DNA of 8,691 nucleotides from Chloroflexota bacterium (GCA_005880175.1 VBJR01000277.1:1-8691), one strand, 5' to 3'; shown: positions 1 to 6,849, counted from the first letter of the stretch. The notes: a model not told the origin generated them from the sequence alone. Translations and numbers: made by a program.

Positions 1-4
1 CGGC

Positions 5-1411
5 TCAGCGCGGGACGATCTCCCAACGCTGCCCGTCACGCGTGTCGATGACCCGCACGCCCAGCGCGGCCAGTTCGTCGCGCAGCCGGTCGGACGTGGC
101 GTAGTCGCGGTCGGCGCGCGCCCGCTCGCGCTGCGCCAGCAGCTCGGCCGCCCCCGCCGGGAGCTCGGCGGCGCCCTGGGCGCCGTCGACGCCCCGGCCC
201 AGGTCCAGGCCGAGGACGCGGTCCCAGTCGAGCAGCAGCGATGCCCTGGCGCCCGGCGCCAGGTCGGAGCGGACCACCTCGGAGACCAGCGCCATGGCGC
301 GCGGCAGGTCGAGGTCGTCCGCGATCGCGGCCCGGAAGCGCTCGTCGAAATCGGCCACCGGTCCGTCCGGGCCGGCGGCGCCCGTGCGCCAATCGGCCAC
401 GCGGGCCCGGAGCTGGCGCAGCGCGCGGTCCGCCCCGGCCAGCCCCTCGACCGAGAAGTTGAGCTTCGTCCGGTACTTCGCCTGCAGCGCCAGGTGGCGG
501 AACGCGAGCGGGTCGAAGCCCTGCTCCTCCAGATCGGTGATCCGGAAGAAGTTGCCGGACGACTTGGCCATGCGGGCGCCGGACAGCATCAGGTGCTCGC
601 CGTGCATCCAGTACCGGACGACCTCGTGGCCGAACGCGCCCTCCGACTGCGCGATCTCCGCCTCGTGGTGGGGGAAGACGTTGTCGGAACCGCCGGTGTG
701 GATGTCGAAGCGCTCGCCCAGCAGCGCCGTGGACATCGCCGAGCACTCGATGTGCCAGCCCGGGAAGCCCGGCCCCCAGGGGCTGTCCCAGACCTGCAGG
801 CGCTTGCCGCCGGCCGCCTTCCAGAGCGTGAAGTCGCCGGGGCTGCGCTTGCGCGGGTCGGGCTCGCCGCGCGACCCGGCCAGCAGCTGCTCCGTCGAGT
901 TCCGGGAGAGCTTGCCGTACCCGGGGAAGCTGGCGATGTCGTAGTACACGGTGCCGTCGACCTCGTAGGCGTGGCCCTGCTCGACGAGGCGGCTGATGAT
1001 CTCCTGCATCCGGGCGATGTACGCGGTGGCCCGGGGATAGTGCTCCGCCGGCCGGACGCCGACCTTCCGAGCGTCGTCCATGTAGGCCGTGGTGTAGTAC
1101 TCGGCGATCTCCTCGGCGCTCCGATTCTCGAGGCGGGCGCTGACGAGCATCTTGTCCTCGCCCCGGTCGAACTGGTCGTCGGTCAGGTGGCCGACGTCCG
1201 TGATGTTCACGACCTGGGTGACCCGGTGGCCGAGGTGCTCCAGCACCCGGCAGAGCAGGTCGGCGAAGAGGTAGGTGCGCAGGTTGCCGACGTGTGCGTA
1301 TCGATACACGGTCGGTCCGCAGGAGTAGATCCGTGCCTCGCCCGGTTCCAGCGGGTGGAACTCCTCCTTGCGCCGGGTCAGCGTACTGTACAGGCGCACG
1401 GTGGTATCCAT
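5..1411 (-). CDS. cysS: Cysteine--tRNA ligase (class I aminoacyl-tRNA synthetase)
   Basis: This cytoplasmic enzyme charges tRNA-Cys with cysteine, using ATP. The 468-residue product is full length for the family. A HIGH-type nucleotide-binding motif appears as YAHVGNLRT (38-46). The Zn site is C31, C223 (in GWHIECSAMS), H248 and E252 (in FPHHEAEIAQS), by alignment from memory with E. coli C28/C209/H234/E238. The KMSKS loop reads RMAKSSGN (280-287), keeping the second lysine K283. The C-terminal helical anticodon-binding part ends with the usual RDYATSDRLRDELAALGV signature near residues 430-455. The ATG at 1409-1411 places the conserved LYSTLTRRKEEF motif at residues 7-18, as expected. I see no convincing Shine-Dalgarno sequence upstream. 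Its start is only 14 bp from that of the divergent molybdopterin-binding gene, so its promoter must overlap that reading frame, or the transcript is leaderless. Confidence 0.97.
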   Translation of the reverse strand: MDTTVRLYSTLTRRKEEFHPLEPGEARIYSCGPTVYRYAHVGNLRTYLFADLLCRVLEHLGHRVTQVVNITDVGHLTDDQFDRGEDKMLVSARLENRSAEEIAEYYTTAYMDDARKVGVRPAEHYPRATAYIARMQEIISRLVEQGHAYEVDGTVYYDIASFPGYGKLSRNSTEQLLAGSRGEPDPRKRSPGDFTLWKAAGGKRLQVWDSPWGPGFPGWHIECSAMSTALLGERFDIHTGGSDNVFPHHEAEIAQSEGAFGHEVVRYWMHGEHLMLSGARMAKSSGNFFRITDLEEQGFDPLAFRHLALQAKYRTKLNFSVEGLAGADRALRQLRARVADWRTGAAGPDGPVADFDERFRAAIADDLDLPRAMALVSEVVRSDLAPGARASLLLDWDRVLGLDLGRGVDGAQGAAELPAGAAELLAQRERARADRDYATSDRLRDELAALGVRVIDTRDGQRWEIVPR

Positions 1412-1414
1412 CGT

Positions 1415-1420
1415 AGGAAG
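1415..1420 (+). promoter_or_regulatory. Shine-Dalgarno site for the molybdopterin-binding gene
   Basis: AGGAAG ends 5 nt before the GTG at 1426 and supports that start. The site lies in the 14-bp space between two divergent start codons, so the promoter of this gene must lie inside the cysS coding sequence. Confidence 0.55.
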
Positions 1421-1425
1421 GTCAA

Positions 1426-2424
1426 GTGAAGCTCATCCGCCTCCATTCCAGCCAGGTCACCGCCGCCGCCGTGGCGGGCAGGGTGCTCACCCATGACATC
1501 CGCCACGGCCTGCGCAAGGGGACGGTGCTGGGGCCGGAGCACGTCGAGTCGCTGCGCGCGATCCCCGAGGTGCACCTGGTCGAGCTCGACGAGGACGACA
1601 TCCACGAGGACGAGGCCGCCCGCCGGCTGGGCCGGGCGGTGGCCGGGCCGGGCGCCCGGGTCGAGGGTCCGAGCCAGAGCCAGGTCCGGCTGATCGCCGA
1701 GCGGCGCGGGCTCGTCCGGGTCGACCGCGAGGCCGTCGATCGCCTGAACCACCTGCCGGCCGTCGGCGTGTTCACGGTGATGGACGGGCAGGCGGTGGAG
1801 GCCGGCGAGGAGGTGGCCGGGGCCAAGGTGACGCCGGTGGCGGTGCCGGGAATGCTCATCCGCGAGGCGGAGCGGGTGACGGCGACCACGCGGCCGGTGG
1901 TGCGGGTGGACGCGTTCCTGCCCCTGCGCACGCTGGTGGTGGTGACCGAGCGCCTCAAGCCGCGAGCGCGCGAGCTGTTCGCCGAGGCGGTGACGCGCAA
2001 GCTGGGCTGGTACGGGGCGGAGCTGCTCGCGGTCCGCGAGGTGGCCCGGAGCGCCGACGCGGTGCGGGCCGCGTACGAGTCGGCGCGCGAGCAGCGGGCG
2101 CGGCTGATCCTCTTCGCTGGCGCGTCGTCGATCGACCCCCTGGACGCGGCGTACGCGGAGCTGGTCGCGGCGGGCGGCGAGCTGCTGCGCCAGGGCGCCC
2201 CCGCCCACCCGGGCAGCATGCTGTGGCTGGGCCGCCTGGGCGAGGCGGTCGTGCTGGGGGTGGCATCCTGCGCGGGGTTCGGCCGCGCCACGTCGCTGGA
2301 CCTGGTCCTGCCGTTCGTGTTCGCGTACGGCGAGGCGGACGAGCTGGACTTCGCCCGGCTCGGGTACGGCGGCCTGATCGAGGCGGGGGCCGGCCGGCGC
2401 TTCCCGCCCTACCCGGCGGCGTAG
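1426..2424 (+). CDS. MoeA/MoaB-like molybdopterin-binding domain protein
   Basis: The 332-residue protein has a MoCF_biosynth (MoaB/MogA/MoeA-type) fold in its C-terminal half. LRTLVVVTERLK (167-178) is the first strand of that domain. AGASSIDPLDAAY (231-243) matches the GGxSxGxxD-type molybdopterin-binding loop. PAHPGSMLWLG (259-269), followed by VVLGVASCAGFG (275-286), corresponds to the second binding loop. The N-terminal half (1-160) is a variable region with a possible beta-barrel (VFTVMDGQAVEAGEEVAGAKVTP is cut short here: VFTVMDGQAVEAGEEV, 115-130). This resembles stand-alone MoeA-like proteins, often found beside molybdoenzyme genes, but none is in this window. The likely role is molybdenum cofactor binding, handling or sensing; the exact substrate is unknown. 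The start is GTG at 1426, with AGGAAG 5 nt upstream. The 3' end overlaps the convergent DUF309 gene by 16 bp. Confidence 0.8.
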   Translation: MKLIRLHSSQVTAAAVAGRVLTHDIRHGLRKGTVLGPEHVESLRAIPEVHLVELDEDDIHEDEAARRLGRAVAGPGARVEGPSQSQVRLIAERRGLVRVDREAVDRLNHLPAVGVFTVMDGQAVEAGEEVAGAKVTPVAVPGMLIREAERVTATTRPVVRVDAFLPLRTLVVVTERLKPRARELFAEAVTRKLGWYGAELLAVREVARSADAVRAAYESAREQRARLILFAGASSIDPLDAAYAELVAAGGELLRQGAPAHPGSMLWLGRLGEAVVLGVASCAGFGRATSLDLVLPFVFAYGEADELDFARLGYGGLIEAGAGRRFPPYPAA

Positions 2425-2759
2425 TCGATCAGCGGCATCTCGAGCCCCTCGGGCCAGCCGCCGCTGTCCAGCTCGGCGAGGAAGCCGTCCACCCGGGCCA
2501 CGAGCGGCGCCAGCTCGACGCCGCGGTGGCGGGGCAGGTACGGGCGCAGGTAGTCGGCCCCGCTGCGCCACTTGTTGACGGTCCCGCGGCGGTTGCGGCG
2601 ACCGTAGTGGAGGCAGCCGGCGGCGACCTGGATCAGGCCCTTGTAGAAGCCGCGATCGGGGCCGTGGCGGTCGGGCATCCAGGCCTCCTCCCAGGCCTCG
2701 TGGGCGTCCCAGTAGCGGCCCTGGTTGAACAGCTCGACGCCACGCTGAAGGCTCACCAT
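2409..2759 (-). CDS. DUF309 domain-containing protein
   Basis: This is a small helical protein of about 116 residues. It carries the family signature FNQGRYWDAHEAWEEAWM near the N terminus, followed by a GLIQVAAGCLHYGRRN helix. DUF309 proteins have no settled biochemical role. The conserved DAHE...W...W residues have been suggested to form a binding pocket, but I cannot assign a ligand. I chose the ATG at 2757-2759. A TTG two codons upstream (2763-2765) is also open, and neither has a clear ribosome binding site. The stop (2409-2411) lies inside the last codons of the convergent molybdopterin-binding gene, so the two coding regions share 16 bp. The gene diverges from the HD phosphohydrolase gene, and their promoters share the interval 2760-2827. 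Confidence 0.85.
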   Translation of the reverse strand: MVSLQRGVELFNQGRYWDAHEAWEEAWMPDRHGPDRGFYKGLIQVAAGCLHYGRRNRRGTVNKWRSGADYLRPYLPRHRGVELAPLVARVDGFLAELDSGGWPEGLEMPLIDYAAG

Positions 2760-2814
2760 TCGCAATTCAACCGGAGCGGGAGCCGCCGGTTCCCGGCCCT
2801 TTACCGGGCCTCCC

Positions 2815-2820
2815 TACAAT
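2815..2820 (+). promoter_or_regulatory. Candidate -10 element giving a leaderless HD-protein mRNA
   Basis: TACAAT fits the TANNNT -10 pattern and is followed by exactly 7 nt before the ATG at 2828. Transcription would therefore start at or next to the first base of the start codon. There is no Shine-Dalgarno sequence before the ATG, which agrees with leaderless translation. No good -35 box is visible. Just upstream, GGCCC (2795-2799) and GGGCC (2806-2810) form a small inverted repeat that could be an operator. Confidence 0.5.
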
Positions 2821-2827
2821 CCGCTCC

Positions 2828-4204
2828 ATGTCCGAGGCGATCGCCGAGTACAACAGGCTCAACCTCTCGAGCGATCCCATCTACCGCTACGTGCGGATCA
2901 CCAAGCCGGGCGGCGTGCCCGGGGACGCCGCCGAGCAGGACCTGGTGGACCATCCCTGGCTCCAGCGCCTGCGCCGCATCCACCAGATGCAGAGCGCCTG
3001 GTGGGTGTTCGCGACCGCCGAGCACTCCCGCTTCCAGCACTCCCTGGGCGCCATGCACCTGGCCGGCGAGTGGGGCCGCCACCTCCATCCCACCTTCCGG
3101 CGGCAGCACCCCGACGCGCCCTCGCAGCCGGTGATCGTCGAGACGCTGCGGCTGGCCGGCCTCCTCCACGACGTCGGCCACGGCCCGTTCGGCCATTTCT
3201 TCGACGAGAACTACCTGAATCGGTGGGGCATCGACCACGAGGTCGTCGGCCGCCACCTGATCACGAACGACCTGGCCCCGCTCATCGCCGGCATCGCGGC
3301 CAGCCCCGACGGCGACTTCGCGGCCGGCGAGCGCGTGGACCCGCGCTGGGTCGCCTACCTGATCTCGCCGGAGCCGCTGCCCGGCTTCACCCCGCCGCCC
3401 TGGCTGGAGGTGCTGCGGCCGCTCCTCGTCGGTCCGTTCTCGGCCGACAACATGGACTACGTGCCGCGCGACTCCTACAGCTGCGGCGTCGCCGCCGGCC
3501 CGGTGGACGTCCAGCGCATCCTCCACTACTCGTACGTGTCCGAGCACGGCCTCACGCTGCACAACCACGGCGCCGAGGCGCTGTTCATGTTCCTCAGCGC
3601 CCGCCTGTACCTGTACCACCAGGTGTACTTCCACCGGACCGTCCGCCGGATCGACCTCCAGCTCCGCGAGGTGTTCAACGCCACGATGGACGTCCTGCTC
3701 GGCGGCAACCCGCTGGAGCGCCCGTCGACGTTCCGGCAGCTGGACGAGTGGTGGCTGTTCAGCGAGGTGGACCGCTGGACGCGGCAGGAGGACCCCGAGC
3801 TGCGCGCGCTCGGCCAGGGCTGGGCGGACATCGTGGCCCGGCGGCTCAAGTGGCGGCTGGTCTACTCGGGCTACGTCGAGGCCCGCGACGTGCCGGGCGG
3901 GGCGCTCAGGCTGAGCCGGGTCGAGTTCGCCCGGCTGATCCGTGAGCGGCTGCGCCCGGAGCTGCGCGAGCTGGAGTTCGAGGTGGACGTGGCGGCGCAG
4001 GAGTCGCGAGCGTTCAACCCCATGATGGAGCGCGAGGACATCCTCTTCTACGACCCCCTGGAGAACAGCTACCAGCACTCCCGGGTGCTCGACCTGTTCC
4101 GCCGCCTGCCGGTCCGGATGGCGATCTTCCGCATCTTCGCCCGCGACGAGCGGTGCCGCGGCGAGCTGATCGAGGCCGCCCACCAGGTGCTCGCGGCCGC
4201 GTGA
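2828..4204 (+). CDS. HD superfamily phosphohydrolase (COG1078/SAMHD1-like)
   Basis: This 458-residue cytoplasmic protein is a metal-dependent phosphohydrolase of the HD family, related to dNTP triphosphohydrolases such as SAMHD1 and bacterial YwfO/EF1143-type enzymes. The four metal ligands of the H...HD...D set are visible. H71 lies in EHSRFQHSLGAMHLA. H114 and D115 lie in LLHDVGHGPFGH. D207 lies in SADNMDYVPRDS, the conserved final aspartate motif. WLQRLRRIHQM (44-54), shortly before the first ligand, is also typical (usually QRLRxIxQ). The region after residue 230 is helical and probably holds oligomerisation or allosteric surfaces. A dNTP or other nucleotide is the likely substrate, but specificity cannot be read from sequence. 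The ATG at 2828 lies 7 nt after a TACAAT box, suggesting a leaderless transcript. The stop overlaps the next gene's GTG (GTGA, 4201-4204), so the two are probably co-transcribed and translationally coupled. Confidence 0.92.
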   Translation: MSEAIAEYNRLNLSSDPIYRYVRITKPGGVPGDAAEQDLVDHPWLQRLRRIHQMQSAWWVFATAEHSRFQHSLGAMHLAGEWGRHLHPTFRRQHPDAPSQPVIVETLRLAGLLHDVGHGPFGHFFDENYLNRWGIDHEVVGRHLITNDLAPLIAGIAASPDGDFAAGERVDPRWVAYLISPEPLPGFTPPPWLEVLRPLLVGPFSADNMDYVPRDSYSCGVAAGPVDVQRILHYSYVSEHGLTLHNHGAEALFMFLSARLYLYHQVYFHRTVRRIDLQLREVFNATMDVLLGGNPLERPSTFRQLDEWWLFSEVDRWTRQEDPELRALGQGWADIVARRLKWRLVYSGYVEARDVPGGALRLSRVEFARLIRERLRPELRELEFEVDVAAQESRAFNPMMEREDILFYDPLENSYQHSRVLDLFRRLPVRMAIFRIFARDERCRGELIEAAHQVLAAA

Positions 4205-5066
4205 TCCCTCTCGAAGAGATCCGCGCCGCCGCGGAACGGGCCCGGCCCTTCGTCCGCCGCACGCCACTGCACCCATTGGACGACCGGACCTGGCTGAAGC
4301 TCGAGGTGCTGCAGCCGACCGGCAGCTTCAAGGTCCGCGGCTTCCTGGCCGCGGCGCTGGCCCTGCCCGCGGAGCGGCGGGCGCGCGGCCTGCTGACGGT
4401 CAGCGCCGGCAACGCCGCGCTGGCGTGCGCGTACGCGGCCCGGGGGTCGAGGGCGTGCGGGCGCTCGGCGCCACGCCCATCCTCAAGACCCGGCCGGACC
4501 TCCTCGACTGGATGGCCACCAGGGGCTGGGAGACCGAGCCGGAGGCGTTCATCCACCCCTTCGCCGACCCCGCCGTCCAGGCCGGCCACGGCGGCGCCGG
4601 CCTGGAGATCGTCGAGGACCTGCCCGGTGTGGAACGGCTGCTGGTCGCGGTCGGCGGGGGCGGGCTCGTCACCGGCGTGGCGAGCGCGGTGAAGCAGTGC
4701 CGGCCCGGCGTCGAGGTGATCGGCGTGCAGTCGGACGGCTACCCGCTGTGGGTGCGGACGTTCGCGGAGGGCGCGCCGCCGGCTCTGACGCCGCAGACGA
4801 TCGCGGACGGCACCTCGGCCCCGTACGACCCGGCCCAGCGGGAGCGGCTGGCCGAGTGCGTCGACCGCTGGATCGCCGTGCCGGAGGCCCGGCTGCGGGC
4901 GGCCGTCGCCGGGCTGGCGGTGGCCGGCAAGGTCGTGGCCGAGGGCGCCGGGGCGCTCCCGTTCGCCGCGCTGGAGCTGATCCCGCCGGGTCCGCCGACG
5001 GTGGCGCTGATCAGCGGCGGCAACATCGCCCCGGCGCTGCTGGCGGAGCTGCTGGCCGGCCGGTAG
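4201..5066 (+). pseudogene. Threonine dehydratase / serine racemase-like PLP enzyme, split by an internal deletion and frame change
   Basis: This fold-type II PLP enzyme would deaminate threonine or serine (to 2-oxobutyrate or pyruvate plus ammonia) or racemise serine. The first frame (from GTG 4201) encodes GSFKVRG with the PLP lysine K44 and the SAGNAALACAYAAR segment (68-81), ending at 4443. The second frame resumes at 4446 with VEGVRALGATP. It continues with the HPFADP motif, the GGGGL phosphate-binding loop (about 4653-4667), EGAGALPF and a C-terminal SGGN motif, to the stop at 5064-5066. Homologues have about 18 residues (a GIPATIVMP-like strand and loop) between AAR and VEG. About 52 nt are therefore missing, and adding them restores a 306-codon gene. 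The missing part is a core strand of the PLP domain, so the product as written is not functional. The start overlaps the HD gene stop (GTGA). The cause may be true decay or an assembly error. Confidence 0.85.
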
Positions 5067-5078
5067 CCGGCCCAGCCG

Positions 5079-6110
5079 TCAGGCGGACAGCACCTCCGAG
5101 GCGACCGCCAGGGCGCGCTGGACGTCGTCCGCCTCGATGCCGTAGTGAGTCACGAAGCGCACGCCGGCGCTGGAGGCGCCGCCCAGCACGCCGCGGGCGC
5201 GGCACCCGGTCGCGAACTCGCGGGCGTCCATCGACGTGACCTGGAACCGGACGATGTTCGTCTGGACGCGGTCCAGGTCGATGCGCACGCCGGGCAGCTC
5301 CGCCAGGCCCTCGGCCAGCGTCCGGGCGTTCGCGTGGTCGTCCGCCAGCCGGTCCACCATGTGATCGAGCGCCCACAGCCCGGCAGCGGCCAGCACCCCC
5401 GCCTCGCGCCAGCCGCCGCCGACCGCCTTGCGCCAGCGGCGCGCCCGCTCGATCGTGGCGGACGGCCCGCACAGGATGCTGCCCACCGGCGCGCCCAGGC
5501 CCTTGGACACGCAGAACGTGACCGTGTCGGCGACGGCCGCGATCTCGCCAGGCCGCACGCCCTGCGCGACCGCCGCGTTGAAGACCCGGGCCCCGTCCAT
5601 GTGCACGGCGATGCCGTGCTCATCCGCCGTCCGACGCACCGCGGCCAGCGACTCCAGCGGCCAGACCACCCCGCCATGCCGGTTGTGCGTGTTCTCGACG
5701 CAGACGGCGGCGGTCAGCGGCTGGTGGTGGTCGTCGGTGGCTCGCACGGCCCCGCGGACCTGGTCTGCGCTCATCACGCCCACCTCGGTGGACACCTGGC
5801 GGATCTGGATGCCGCCCAGCGCCGCGGCGCCCGCGCCCTCCGACTGGAAGAGGTGGGAGTCGGCCTCGGCGATCACCTCCTGGCCGGACCCGGCCAGGGA
5901 CAGGATCGCGAGCAGGTTGCCCATCGTGCCGGTCGCGACGAAGACCGCCGCCTCCTTGCCCATCAGCGCGGCCGCCCGCGCCTCCAGGTGGTTGATGCTG
6001 GGATCCTCGCCGAAGACGTCGTCGCCGAGCTCGGCCTCGGCCATCGCCCGCCGCATGTCGGGACCCGGCATGGTCAGCGTGTCGGAGCGCAGGTCGACCA
6101 GGCTTGTCAC
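5079..6110 (-). CDS. ltaE: Low-specificity L-threonine aldolase
   Basis: This cytoplasmic fold-type I PLP enzyme cleaves L-threonine or allo-threonine to glycine and acetaldehyde. The 343-residue length is normal and the gene looks intact. The N-terminal [17 protein letters not shown] motif and GDDVFGEDP (29-37) are family hallmarks. H87 (ADSHLF) should stack on PLP. D172 and R175 (HMDGARVFNA) contact the cofactor pyridine and the substrate carboxylate. K203 (CVSKGLGAPVGS) forms the Schiff base. The start is GTG at 6108-6110, with a GGGAG-type site 9 nt upstream. That site lies in the arm of a strong hairpin (6120-6149). The gene converges on the broken threonine dehydratase-like gene, 12 bp away. 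It follows the phasin gene on the same strand after 48 bp, so read-through transcription is possible. The first 68 bp of coding sequence and 21 bp of leader recur exactly at 7313-7401. Confidence 0.95.
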   Translation of the reverse strand: MTSLVDLRSDTLTMPGPDMRRAMAEAELGDDVFGEDPSINHLEARAAALMGKEAAVFVATGTMGNLLAILSLAGSGQEVIAEADSHLFQSEGAGAAALGGIQIRQVSTEVGVMSADQVRGAVRATDDHHQPLTAAVCVENTHNRHGGVVWPLESLAAVRRTADEHGIAVHMDGARVFNAAVAQGVRPGEIAAVADTVTFCVSKGLGAPVGSILCGPSATIERARRWRKAVGGGWREAGVLAAAGLWALDHMVDRLADDHANARTLAEGLAELPGVRIDLDRVQTNIVRFQVTSMDAREFATGCRARGVLGGASSAGVRFVTHYGIEADDVQRALAVASEVLSA

Positions 6111-6131
6111 CTGGCTATTCTCCCTCCCCCG
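6043..6131. repeat. Exact 89-bp direct repeat, copy 1 (native context)
   Basis: This segment is identical base for base to 7313-7401, with a copy-to-copy offset of 1270. Flanking bases differ on both sides (6042 C versus 7312 G; 6132 A versus 7402 G). Here it contains the start codon, the first 22 full codons of the threonine aldolase gene, and 21 bp of its leader. Those codons encode the expected conserved N terminus, so this copy is in its natural place. Confidence 0.97.
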
Positions 6132-6149
6132 ATGCCGCGGGGGAGGGAG
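6120..6149 (-). promoter_or_regulatory. Strong hairpin between the phasin and threonine aldolase genes
   Basis: CTCCCTCCCCC (6120-6130) and GGGGGAGGGAG (6139-6149) form a perfect 11-bp stem with an 8-nt loop. It lies 9 nt after the phasin stop codon and 9 nt before the threonine aldolase GTG, on the strand encoding both. No U-run follows, so it is not a classical intrinsic terminator. The downstream arm in the minus-strand RNA contains the GGGAG ribosome binding site of the aldolase, so the structure could hide it. It could also be a member of a dispersed palindromic repeat family or an mRNA 3'-end stabiliser. Confidence 0.6.
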
Positions 6150-6158
6150 GGTCGGTCG

Positions 6159-6812
6159 CTACGAAGCGCTGGTGGAGCTGTCGGCCGGCGGCGTCGGACT
6201 GACGGGCCGGGACGCCGACTTGCTCGCGCTCTTCTTCGCGGTGGCCCTGGCTGAGGAGGCCTTCGCGGTCGCGGACTTGGCCGGGGCGGCCTTCGCCGCG
6301 CTGCTCTTGGCGGCCGGCTTGGCCGCGGCCGGCTTGGCCGCCGTCGCGGTGGAGGCCTTGGCGGTCGACGCCTTGGCGGTCGACGCTTTCGCCGAGGATC
6401 CCTTCGCGGCCGTCGCCTTGGCGGCGGGCTTGCTCGCGGTGGCCTTCGCCGCCGGCGCCTCCTTCGGGGCCGGCAGCGCGGCCGGGGCGCTCTTCCTGGC
6501 CGCCGGGGCGCTGGCAGTCCGGTCGCCGACCGCCCGCTCGAACTGGCGGACCAGGTCGTCCACGCGCCGGGTGAGCTTGTCCACATCCGCCTGCTTGGCG
6601 GTCGTCTTGAGCTGGTCCTGGATCGCCTTCAGGCCGGTCTGGAACGTCTTCTGGCTCTGGCCGACCGTCTTCTCGACCTGCTTCACGAGGTCCGGCGGCA
6701 GCCGCTTCTGCACGTCCTTGATGACCGCCTCCGCGACCACACGCGCCTGGTCGATGAGCCCGCTGTCGCCATTGCGCGACGTCGATGACGCACGTTTCTC
6801 GCTCTTAGCCAT
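6159..6812 (-). CDS. PhaF-like phasin with histone-H1-like Lys/Ala-rich tail
   Basis: The 217-residue protein has three parts. A short polar N terminus (1-18) is followed by an amphipathic helical/coiled-coil phasin-type region (about 19-95, including KQVEKTVGQSQKTFQTGL and VDKLTRRVDDLVRQFERAV). A long low-complexity tail (about 98-217) is built of AAKP/AKAST-type units rich in Ala, Lys, Ser and Pro. This layout matches PhaF of pseudomonads, where the helix coats polyhydroxyalkanoate granules and the basic tail binds DNA, helping granule partition at division. That function here is inferred from architecture and from the divergent PhaR-like gene. The tail alone would also fit an H1-like nucoid protein. 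The ATG at 6810-6812 has AGGGAG (6821-6826) 8 nt upstream. The tail carries 15-bp tandem repeats at 6310-6339 and 6355-6384. Confidence 0.78.
   Translation of the reverse strand: MAKSEKRASSTSRNGDSGLIDQARVVAEAVIKDVQKRLPPDLVKQVEKTVGQSQKTFQTGLKAIQDQLKTTAKQADVDKLTRRVDDLVRQFERAVGDRTASAPAARKSAPAALPAPKEAPAAKATASKPAAKATAAKGSSAKASTAKASTAKASTATAAKPAAAKPAAKSSAAKAAPAKSATAKASSARATAKKSASKSASRPVSPTPPADSSTSAS
6310..6339. repeat. Two perfect tandem 15-bp units in the phasin tail
   Basis: GCGGCCGGCTTGGCC occurs twice in a row (6310-6324 and 6325-6339). It encodes the five-residue AKPAA-type unit on the minus strand. In-frame 15-bp units allow tail length to change by slippage without a frameshift. Confidence 0.9.
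6355..6384. repeat. Two perfect tandem 15-bp units encoding ASTAK repeats
   Basis: GCCTTGGCGGTCGAC occurs at 6355-6369 and 6370-6384, with diverged units on either side. On the minus strand it encodes successive AKAST units of the basic tail. Confidence 0.9.
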
Positions 6813-6820
6813 TGGATGGA

Positions 6821-6826
6821 CTCCCT
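6821..6826 (-). promoter_or_regulatory. Shine-Dalgarno site of the phasin-like gene
   Basis: The minus strand reads AGGGAG, 8 nt before the ATG at 6812, and supports that start codon. Confidence 0.6.
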
Positions 6827-6834
6827 GGGAACAA

Positions 6835-6840
6835 GATATA
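6835..6840 (-). promoter_or_regulatory. Candidate -10 element of the phasin-like gene
   Basis: The minus strand reads TATATC in an AT-rich island that stands out in this GC-rich window. A start site about 7 nt downstream would give a leader of roughly 15 nt, just enough for the AGGGAG site. No convincing -35 box is visible. The palindrome at 6850-6868 would lie about 30 bp upstream of that start site, where a bound protein could block polymerase. Confidence 0.35.
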
Positions 6841-6849
6841 AAGTTCAGC

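Noticed and set aside
1386..1393. CTGTACAG palindrome as an operator
   Set aside because: It is an 8-bp palindrome inside cysS codons with no extended symmetry. Such short palindromes are expected by chance.
494..1429. Long open frames on the strand opposite cysS, and similar long frames opposite or alongside the HD, ltaE and dehydrogenase genes
   Set aside because: They have low-complexity Arg/Ala/Pro/Gly or Val/Leu/Asp composition typical of shadow frames in GC-rich DNA. No recognisable motif is present, and each is covered by a clearly conserved gene in another frame.
1412..1440. Possible 4-codon leader peptide upstream of cysS (minus strand, ATG AGC TTC ACT TGA)
   Set aside because: It has no cysteine codons, a GGAGG too close to its ATG, and no attenuator hairpin. 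It lies in the coding sequence of the divergent gene. Chance is the simplest reading.
4436..4450. Programmed ribosomal frameshift in the PLP gene
   Set aside because: About 18 conserved residues are missing between the two frames, so a shift alone would not restore the protein. A deletion is required.
6120..6149. Hairpin as a classical Rho-independent terminator
   Set aside because: No T-run follows the stem on either strand, and the arm overlaps the ribosome binding site of the next gene.
6300..6480. CRISPR-like or minisatellite array
   Set aside because: The repeats are in-frame 15-bp codon repeats in the Lys/Ala-rich tail of one protein. There are no spacers.
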